From: JAWOGN01 sp046496815
GTDB taxonomy: Bacteria > Desulfobacterota > DSM-4660 > Desulfatiglandales > Desulfatiglandaceae
NCBI GenBank assembly: GCA_046496815.1
Contig: JAWOGN010000170.1
Span: 1-38,234, forward strand
Direction: 5' to 3'
DNA: 38,234 bases
Shown here: in pieces, positions 32,791-38,234 of the stretch
Numbering within the stretch: position 1 is the first letter of the stretch
Layout of the letters: every line of letters begins with the position of its first letter
Notes under the pieces: generated by a model
The model's input: only the letters and a program-made list of their open reading frames with translations
The model's database searches: none
What the model was told of the DNA's origin: nothing
Program-made: the position numbers and the translations under genes

Positions 32791-33003
32791 GTGGCTGATA
32801 TTGCTGCGCCGATGGGCGGAAAAGTGATTGATGTTAAAGTCAATGTGGGTGATGCGGTCAACGAGGGAGATGAGGTTCTCATCCTGGAGGCCATGAAAAT
32901 GGAGCTGCCTGTGGTGGCCAATGAATCCGGGACCGTCAAGGAGGTAAAGTGTAGCAAGGGTGATGCTGTGGAAGCGGAAGCTGTTCTTATCGTGCTTGAA
33001 TGA
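32791..33003 (+). CDS. Biotin carboxyl carrier protein
   Basis: This 70-residue protein is a single biotinyl/lipoyl domain with the biotinylation motif EAMKM (Lys36), preceded by ADIAAPMGGKVIDVKVNVGDAVNEGDEVLIL and ending in GDAVEAEAVLIVLE. The start is GTG, eight bases after AGGAGG. It carries the carboxyl group to or from the carboxyltransferase encoded 86 bases downstream. Its very short length, a free-standing domain without a proline-rich linker, fits the carrier of acyl-CoA carboxylases or of sodium-pumping decarboxylases. Confidence 0.93.
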   Translation: MADIAAPMGGKVIDVKVNVGDAVNEGDEVLILEAMKMELPVVANESGTVKEVKCSKGDAVEAEAVLIVLE

Positions 33004-33089
33004 TATTCATAGAGAACAGAACCTATGCTTCACAGCTTTTCCAGTGCGGTCATAGTTTCTGCAATGATTTGGAAACCGGAGTTTTGTTC

Positions 33090-34640
33090 ATGGAGATCGA
33101 AGACAAAATCAGAGAATTGGAGAGGCGAAGCCGTGAGGCGGAGCTGGGAGGCGGTCAAGATCGTATCGATCAGCAGCATGCCAAAGGGAAGATGACCGCA
33201 CGGGAGAGAATTTACTATCTCCTAGACAAAGACAGTTTCCAAGAGATTGACAAGTTTGTTGTCCACCGGTGCTATGATTTTGGGATGGAGAAAAAGAAGA
33301 TCCCGGGTGATGGGGTGGTGACCGGCTACGGCCGGATACATGGAAGACCGGTTTTTTTATTTTCCCAGGACTTTACGGTATTCGGCGGATCCTTAAGCGG
33401 GCCCTTCGGAGAAAAAGTATGCAAAATCATGGATTTGGCCCGCAAGAATGGGGCGCCCATGATCGGTCTGAATGACTCGGGTGGTGCCAGAATTCAGGAG
33501 GGGGTTCGAAGTCTTGGGAGCTACGGGGAGATATTTAAAAGAAACGTGTGGAGCTCCGGTGTCGTTCCCCAGATTTCCGTGATTATGGGACCCTGTGCCG
33601 GCGGGGCGGTGTATTCACCGGCCCTTACGGACCTGACCATTATGGTCAAAAAGACGAGCAATATGTTTATCACAGGACCCCAAGTTATTAAGGCCGTGAC
33701 GGCGGAGGAGGTGTCCGCCGAGGAACTTGGAGGGGCCATGACCCATAATACAAAAAGCGGTGTGGCCCACTTTGCAGAAGAATCCGACCCGGCAGCTCTG
33801 GATCGGGTTAAAGAAGTCCTGCGCTACTTGCCCCAAAATTACCGGGAAACCGCGCCCATTGCGGAATGTACGGATGATCCGAACCGCAAGGATAAATCGC
33901 TCAACACCGCAGTGCCGACCAATCCGCGGATGCCCTATGATATGAAAGAAATCATTCGGGCAGTCTTGGATGACGGAGTGTTTCTGGAGGTTCATCGACA
34001 CTTTGCAATGAACATGGTTGTGGGTTTCGGTCGTCTAAAGGGCATCTCGGTAGGGATTATCGCCAATCAACCCAGATTTCTCGCAGGTTGTCTGGATATT
34101 AATGCCTCCGTAAAATGTGCCAGATTTGTGCGCATGTGTGATTCGTTTAATATTCCGCTGATTACATTTGTGGATGTTCCGGGATATTTACCGGGCGTCA
34201 ACCAGGAGTATGGCGGGATCATCAAACATGGCGCCAAAGTCATTTTTGCCTATTCCGAGGCTACGGTTCCTAAAATAACCGTGGTGACTCGAAAGGCGTA
34301 CGGCGGGGCCTATATTGCCATGTCGGGAAAGCACCTTGGGGCGGATATCAACTATGCTTTCCCCACAGCTGAAATCGCTGTTATGGGACCTGAGGGCGCC
34401 GCAAACATTATCTTCAGAAAAGAGATCGCGGACGCAGACAACGCCGAAGAGACTCGAGATAAATTAGTGGAAAATTATAGGAATAATTTCGCCAGCCCGT
34501 TTCGGGCGGCGGAACTCGGCTATATTGACCATATCATACTCCCGGAGGATACTCGGCCCAAACTGATCGGGGCCCTGATGATGCTTCAGGAAAAAAAGGA
34601 TTCGATCCCCGGACGAAGGCACGGAAATATCCCCCTTTAG
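33090..34640 (+). CDS. Acyl-CoA carboxyltransferase subunit (propionyl-CoA carboxylase beta / methylmalonyl-CoA decarboxylase alpha type)
   Basis: The 516 residues run from ATG 33090, chosen because GGAG is eight bases upstream and MEIEDKIRELERRSREAELGGG matches the family start. Crotonase-fold halves carry the two oxyanion-hole regions: LNDSGGARIQEGVRSLGSYGEIF with MGPCAGGAVYSPALTD in the N-half, and FVDVPGYLPGVNQEYGGIIKHGAK with TRKAYGGAYIAMSGKHLGAD in the C-half. The enzyme moves carboxyl between biotin and propionyl-CoA-like substrates. With only a carrier protein nearby and no biotin carboxylase or MmdB membrane subunit, carboxylase versus decarboxylase or transcarboxylase cannot be settled. 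The propionate/methylmalonyl pathway fits the adjacent 2-oxoacid oxidoreductase. Confidence 0.93.
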   Translation: MEIEDKIRELERRSREAELGGGQDRIDQQHAKGKMTARERIYYLLDKDSFQEIDKFVVHRCYDFGMEKKKIPGDGVVTGYGRIHGRPVFLFSQDFTVFGGSLSGPFGEKVCKIMDLARKNGAPMIGLNDSGGARIQEGVRSLGSYGEIFKRNVWSSGVVPQISVIMGPCAGGAVYSPALTDLTIMVKKTSNMFITGPQVIKAVTAEEVSAEELGGAMTHNTKSGVAHFAEESDPAALDRVKEVLRYLPQNYRETAPIAECTDDPNRKDKSLNTAVPTNPRMPYDMKEIIRAVLDDGVFLEVHRHFAMNMVVGFGRLKGISVGIIANQPRFLAGCLDINASVKCARFVRMCDSFNIPLITFVDVPGYLPGVNQEYGGIIKHGAKVIFAYSEATVPKITVVTRKAYGGAYIAMSGKHLGADINYAFPTAEIAVMGPEGAANIIFRKEIADADNAEETRDKLVENYRNNFASPFRAAELGYIDHIILPEDTRPKLIGALMMLQEKKDSIPGRRHGNIPL

Positions 34641-34792
34641 GGTGACAAATGGCTGAAACGACGACCCCGGCGAATCTACAACCGGCGCACCCGCCCACCG
34701 GCTTGCAGCGGAATTCCGTGTGACGGTATGGGGAGTGAAAGATGATCCGTTTTTTTTAATTGCCTTCCCTGCGACGAAGACACGCGGGCGTT

Positions 34793-35335
34793 TCACGAAC
34801 GCTTCCGGGCCAACGCGAGCCCAATTTCAAGTGCCTTTCTGTTCATGTCCAGGAAGTCCGTCGGTATTTTGGTTCCCAAGACGTTCAGAATGGATTCGAC
34901 CTTCACCACGCTCGTGAGTCCGACAAATGCTCCGAGCATGCAGATATTGAACACAATGGGTTTGCCGATTTGTTCTATGACCGACTCGTACATGGGCAGT
35001 TGCACCTGGCGGGCATCTATCCTGGATTCCGGTTTCGCGAAATGACTGTCCGTCAATAGGAGTCCGCCGGGTCGTATAAGCCCTGCGTATTTGTTGTATG
35101 CCTCCTGTGTGAGACTCACCAAGAAGTCGGGATTGAGCACTTTGGGATAATAAATGGGCTCCTCGGATATCACGATATCGGATCTTGTGGCGCCCCCGCG
35201 GGCCTCCGGTCCATAAACCTGGGTTTGAACCGCATTGAGGTCCTCATAAATAGCTGCAGCCTCGGCCAAAATGATGGCCGCTGTAATGACCCCTTGTCCC
35301 CCTGACCCGCTGAAAACGATGCGTTTGCTATGCAT
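34793..35335 (-). CDS. korC: 2-Oxoacid:ferredoxin oxidoreductase, gamma subunit
   Basis: This 180-residue protein begins RIVFSGSGGQGVITAAIILAEAA, the glycine-rich start of the POR gamma domain. It continues VYGPEARGGATRSDIVIS and PKVLNPDFLVSLTQEAYNKYAGLIRPGGLLL, typical of KorC/VorC-like proteins. The gamma subunit contributes to CoA and substrate handling. It is the last gene of the korDABC operon, 18 bases after korB. The substrate is probably 2-oxoglutarate, given the korDABC order, but branched-chain 2-oxoacids are possible. Confidence 0.92.
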   Translation of the reverse strand: MHSKRIVFSGSGGQGVITAAIILAEAAAIYEDLNAVQTQVYGPEARGGATRSDIVISEEPIYYPKVLNPDFLVSLTQEAYNKYAGLIRPGGLLLTDSHFAKPESRIDARQVQLPMYESVIEQIGKPIVFNICMLGAFVGLTSVVKVESILNVLGTKIPTDFLDMNRKALEIGLALARKRS

Positions 35336-35353
35336 TGGCTTGTGACCCCGACG

Positions 35354-36172
35354 CTATTTCTTCACGGTTGATTTTTGCGCCCGCTGTTTTTCGATGAATT
35401 CCAAATAAGTGGCTGAATACTCGGGGCGCTGTTCCTCAAGGAAGATACCCCGTTCAATCAGTTCGGGATGCTCGGCTTTTTTCTTGGATCCGACCGGAAC
35501 CGTAATCTGCTTAAAATATTTCATCATGTCGGCGGCACTCCCCCGTTTATTTTTCCGGCCATAGTATGTCGGACATTGCGTCATTACTTCAACCATGGAG
35601 AAGCCTTTGTGCTCAATTGCCTTCACAATGATGCGAATCATCTCTTGGGTATGGAAGGTGGTGGTTCTTGCGACGAAAGACGCTCCCGCTCCCTTTCCCA
35701 ATTCCACAAGGTCGAAGGCGTGATCGATTGTTCCGAAGGGAGCGGTGGTTGCTTTGTCCCCGAATGGCGTCATGGGAGAGAACTGCCCCCCCGTCATCCC
35801 ATATATGTGGTTATTCATGATGATGGCCGTCAGGTCGATGTTGCGGCGCGCCGCATGGATAAGATGATTTCCTCCGATCGCGGCGGCGTCTCCATCGCCC
35901 ATGGGGACGATCACATTCAGTTCGGGACGTCCCATTTTGACCCCCATCGCAAAGGCCAGCGCCCTCCCGTGAAGCGTGTGCATGGTATGAAAATCGAGGT
36001 ACCCGGGCATTCGAGAGGAACATCCGATTCCGGAGATGACTACAATTTCATTTTTATCGAGCCCGAGCTGCTCAATGGCGCGTATCATCCCTCCCATAAT
36101 GATGCCGTGACCACATCCGGCACACCAAATCTGGGGAAAAAAACGCCGACGCAGATAATCTTTGACTGCCAT
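35354..36172 (-). CDS. korB: 2-Oxoacid:ferredoxin oxidoreductase, beta subunit (TPP-binding)
   Basis: This 272-residue protein has IWCAGCGHGIIMGGMIRAIEQ at the start (a cluster-proximal Cys pair), SGIGCSSRMPGYLDFHTMHTLHGRALAFAMGVKM, and the thiamine diphosphate motif GDGDAAAIGGNHLIHAARRN to IIMNNHIYGMTGGQ. QCPTYYGRKNKRGS at the C-terminus is shared by KorB-type subunits. Start 36172 is chosen: AAAGGGG precedes it and it lies one base after the korA stop. A start at 36190 would sit inside korA. Confidence 0.94.
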   Translation of the reverse strand: MAVKDYLRRRFFPQIWCAGCGHGIIMGGMIRAIEQLGLDKNEIVVISGIGCSSRMPGYLDFHTMHTLHGRALAFAMGVKMGRPELNVIVPMGDGDAAAIGGNHLIHAARRNIDLTAIIMNNHIYGMTGGQFSPMTPFGDKATTAPFGTIDHAFDLVELGKGAGASFVARTTTFHTQEMIRIIVKAIEHKGFSMVEVMTQCPTYYGRKNKRGSAADMMKYFKQITVPVGSKKKAEHPELIERGIFLEEQRPEYSATYLEFIEKQRAQKSTVKK

Positions 36173-36173
36173 T

Positions 36174-37322
36174 TTAGACCCCTTTCCCAAGCAGCATGTT
36201 CAGGACTCGTGAGATGTCCAAGTGTGAAATGAAAACACCGTCGAATCGATTCGCAAGATACACGCCGTTGGGGTTGGAAACACAGCACTTTACTTCACGA
36301 AAAATTTGACCCATGTTCATCTCGACAACCAACACATGGCTCCGTCCCTCGCATTTTTCCCGTACGGTTTGTCTGGGAAAGGGCCAGAGGCTTTGGAGTT
36401 CAAGCAGCCCGACTTTGACCCCCCGTTTTCGACGCTCTTCCACCATGTGAAGCGCACTCCTGGCGGAACTCCCATAGGAAATCAAGAGAATATCGGCATC
36501 TTCAGTAAAATGCTCTTTGTAATGGGCGATACTGTCAGCCCGGTTTCTCAGTTTATCCACCAGATGATGAAGCAGTTCATAAGCAACCGCCGGATCATTT
36601 GATGGAAATCCCCACATGTCGTGAAACAAGCCCGTCACGTTGTAGCGATGGACCCCTCCGAAATCACTCATGGGGAGTCTGCCGTCTTCACGCGCCAGGT
36701 AAGGATGGTAGTCGGTCCCCCCCGGAACGGAAGTTCTCAACCGCTCTACGACCTCAATCTCGCCGGGATCGGGGATGAGGATCTTTTCACGCATGTGCGC
36801 CAAAACCTCGTCAAAAAGAAGAATCACGGGCGTTCGAAATGTTTCGGCTAAGTTAAATGCTTCGACGGTCATGGAAAAGGCATCCGTCAAATTGGAGGCG
36901 GTGAGGGCGACGATGGCGTGGTCGCCATGGGTGCCCCATCGAGCCTGCATGATGTCCCCCTGGGCTACGGAAGTGGGCAACCCCGTACTGGGACCTCCGC
37001 GCTGCACGTCGACCACGACCGAAGGGACTTCCGCCATGACCGCATAGCCTATGGCTTCCTGCATGAGCGAGAATCCGGGCCCACTGGTTGCGGTCATGAC
37101 TTTCTGGCCTGTCAGGGACGCACCGATTACGGCGCACATGGAGGAAATCTCATCTTCCATCTGGATAAACGTCCCTCCCACTTTGGGGAGGCTCACGGAC
37201 AAGATCTCCGCAATTTCAGTCGACGGCGTAATGGGATATCCGGCATAAAAGCGAAGCCCTGCGTACAGCGCCCCTTCTACGATCGCTTCGTTGCCCTGAA
37301 CAAACTGAAGATTTGGGTTCAT
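36174..37322 (-). CDS. korA: 2-Oxoacid:ferredoxin oxidoreductase, alpha subunit
   Basis: This 382-residue protein begins FVQGNEAIVEGALYAGLRFYAGYPITPSTEIAE, the standard start of the alpha subunit. FIQMEDEISSMCAVIGASLTGQKVMTATSGPGFSLM is the TPP-facing motif, and PSVVVDVQRGGPSTGLPTSVAQGDIMQARWGTHGDH distinguishes 2-oxoglutarate-type alpha subunits. A C-terminal transketolase-like domain (ADILLISYGSSARSALHMVEERR) follows. With korB it forms the catalytic core for oxidative or reductive 2-oxoacid conversion with ferredoxin. It follows korD by nine bases. Confidence 0.94.
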   Translation of the reverse strand: MNPNLQFVQGNEAIVEGALYAGLRFYAGYPITPSTEIAEILSVSLPKVGGTFIQMEDEISSMCAVIGASLTGQKVMTATSGPGFSLMQEAIGYAVMAEVPSVVVDVQRGGPSTGLPTSVAQGDIMQARWGTHGDHAIVALTASNLTDAFSMTVEAFNLAETFRTPVILLFDEVLAHMREKILIPDPGEIEVVERLRTSVPGGTDYHPYLAREDGRLPMSDFGGVHRYNVTGLFHDMWGFPSNDPAVAYELLHHLVDKLRNRADSIAHYKEHFTEDADILLISYGSSARSALHMVEERRKRGVKVGLLELQSLWPFPRQTVREKCEGRSHVLVVEMNMGQIFREVKCCVSNPNGVYLANRFDGVFISHLDISRVLNMLLGKGV

Positions 37323-37331
37323 TTTTTCCCT

Positions 37332-37523
37332 CTACTCGAATTCAATGGCCAGATCCGGGCATCTCAATTCACACAGGCCGCATCGGATGCAATTTTCGGG
37401 ATGCGCCCAGGAAGCTTTGCCCTCGGCATCTATTTCCAAAACCGACTTGGGACAGAACGCGACGCAGATACGGCAACCCTTGCACCACTCACGGTTAATT
37501 TTTACTTTTCTCTTATCTTCCAT
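37332..37523 (-). CDS. korD: 2-Oxoacid:ferredoxin oxidoreductase, delta (ferredoxin) subunit
   Basis: This 63-residue dicluster ferredoxin has CKGCRICVAFCPKSV and CIRCGLCELRCPDLAIEFE. The longer frame to 37613 is rejected, since the family starts with a short basic segment (EDKRKVKINREW) and a GGAGAGAG stretch lies before ATG 37523. It takes electrons from the TPP site to free ferredoxin. It is the first gene of the operon. Confidence 0.92.
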   Translation of the reverse strand: MEDKRKVKINREWCKGCRICVAFCPKSVLEIDAEGKASWAHPENCIRCGLCELRCPDLAIEFE

Positions 37524-37788
37524 AGTGCGTCTCTCTCCACCCAGTTCTAGAAAATGCTCTTGCGTTGCAATTCGTGCCCTGCTTTTACTGACCCATAACA
37601 TACTTCTTTTCATGGAAACTTCAAGATAAGATGTTCTGCATTACCCTCGCCCTTCCAATACGGGCTGCGAAGACCCCCACCAATCCGACATTTCGCTCCC
37701 GACCCCATTCAATGCGTTAAACTCTTACCATGCTGTCGGCGCCAAGCCGGCGACCCCGGGCACATATAGGAAACCGCCGCAAAAATAC

Positions 37789-37840
37789 TTGACATATAAA
37801 ATAAATATATTTTTAATGGATTTAAATTAATCGATTTAAA
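37789..37840 (+). promoter_or_regulatory. Promoter and palindromic operator of the GntR-type regulator
   Basis: TTGACA (37789-37794), 17 bases, TTTAAT (37812-37817). Directly after it is TTTAAAT-TAATCG-ATTTAAA (37821-37840), a 7-bp inverted repeat six bases before the ATG, well placed for autorepression. Confidence 0.55.
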
Positions 37841-37845
37841 ACATA

Positions 37846-38234
37846 ATGTTATTGGATATGAAAAACGCAGTCAAGAAAGTAGAAAACAAACAGCCGCTCG
37901 GGGCCACCGCATACGGGGAAATCTATCGGAAGATAATCAGCCTCGAATACAAGCCCGGTCAGCGGTTGGAGGAGAAGCAGCTTGTCGAGGACTTGGCTAT
38001 CGGCCGGACGCCCATTAGAGAAGCGCTGCTGCGTCTGGCCGGTGACCTGATGGTTCAGTCGCATCCCAATAAGGGCTTCGTTGTGCGTCCAATTACGTTA
38101 CAAGATACCAAAGCGGTCTTTGAAGCTTTGAGAATACTGGAACTCGGCGTGGCAGAGTTGGCTGTGCGACAGGATTTGGACGCTTGCCTTTCGTCCATGG
38201 CAACAGCCAATGAAGCGGTCAAATCGGCAATAGC
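37846..38234 (+). CDS. GntR/FadR (FCD) family transcription regulator, C-terminus cut by window edge
   Basis: 129 codons are visible. A winged helix (AYGEIYRKIISLEYKPGQRLEEKQLVEDLAIGRTPIREALLRLAGD, then VQSHPNKGFVVRPI) is typical GntR, and the following TLQDTKAVFEALRILELGVAELAVRQ begins an FCD effector domain, the subgroup that senses carboxylic acids or acyl-CoA. It is divergent from korDABC across about 320 bases and may control it. Start ATG 37846 has no clear ribosome site; ATG 37858 is the alternative. Confidence 0.88.
   Translation, partial: MLLDMKNAVKKVENKQPLGATAYGEIYRKIISLEYKPGQRLEEKQLVEDLAIGRTPIREALLRLAGDLMVQSHPNKGFVVRPITLQDTKAVFEALRILELGVAELAVRQDLDACLSSMATANEAVKSAI

Noticed and set aside
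32642..32827. 61-codon plus-strand frame before the biotin carrier gene (MIALKNGVETPAKWN...)
   Set aside because: It begins inside the predicted -10 element, has no ribosome binding site and overlaps the carrier gene by 37 bases. Its composition is protein-like, so it is not fully excluded.

Overview
The window looks like the chromosome of an anaerobic, selenocysteine-decoding Desulfobacterota (former Deltaproteobacteria, Desulfobacterales/Syntrophobacterales type). This is inferred from gene content: methylene-THF reductase genes linked to heterodisulfide-reductase-type electron-transfer proteins, an mvhD gene with an in-frame TGA, a four-subunit 2-oxoacid:ferredoxin oxidoreductase, a biotin-dependent carboxyltransferase, type IV pilus genes and many REP-associated tyrosine transposase (RAYT) remnants. 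No rRNA, tRNA or CRISPR array was seen.

Layout. (1) 1-6300 is an accessory, rearranged region. It holds a RAYT transposase cut by the left edge, an AAA+/DUF4143 ATPase bracketed by inverted REP-like motifs, and a minus-strand chaperone-like operon (alpha-helical protein, acidic small protein, HPD-less J-domain protein, GrpE-like protein, Hsp70). The Hsp70 gene is cut after about 156 codons by the tail of a RAYT gene. A second decayed RAYT lies at the other end of the operon, and a 182-bp MITE-like element is inserted just after its stop; the left RAYT tail preserves the matching empty site. (2) 6333-12387 carries mostly single genes: an MFS transporter, a two-helix K+ channel, an internally deleted RAYT copy between heptamer repeats, a histone-deacetylase-family hydrolase, an ADP-ribosylglycohydrolase-like protein and a DUF1499 protein. 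(3) 12388-13234 is a graveyard of transposase fragments. (4) 13335-16078 encodes a PAS histidine kinase and an unusual response regulator with an N-terminal excisionase/MerR-like DNA-binding domain, preceded by a repeated 8-bp box around its promoter.

(5) 16176-23478 is the metabolic core: a MetF-like gene on the plus strand facing a minus-strand cluster hdrA, mvhD (selenoprotein), metV, metF and an FrhB-like iron-sulfur flavoprotein gene. Together these are expected to couple methylene-THF/methyl-THF interconversion in the Wood-Ljungdahl methyl branch to ferredoxin/NADH-type carriers by HdrA flavin chemistry. HdrBC is not present here. (6) 24090-28554 holds an orphan charged helical protein, a TVP38/TMEM64 membrane protein and an ABC importer of the nitrate/sulfonate/taurine type. 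(7) 29132-32400 carries pilC and pilS, preceded by a strong promoter, a c-di-GMP-I (GEMM) riboswitch and an intrinsic terminator, a complete second-messenger switch. (8) 32791-34640 encodes a biotin carrier protein and a carboxyltransferase; 34793-37523 is a korDABC operon; a GntR/FCD regulator begins at 37846 and runs off the right edge.

Several starts were set by ribosome binding sites rather than by the longest frame (K+ channel, 318-residue helical protein, metV, pilC, pilS, SsuA-like protein, carboxyltransferase, korB, korD, ADP-ribosylglycohydrolase). All function calls rest on motif reading by eye; no database search was run.
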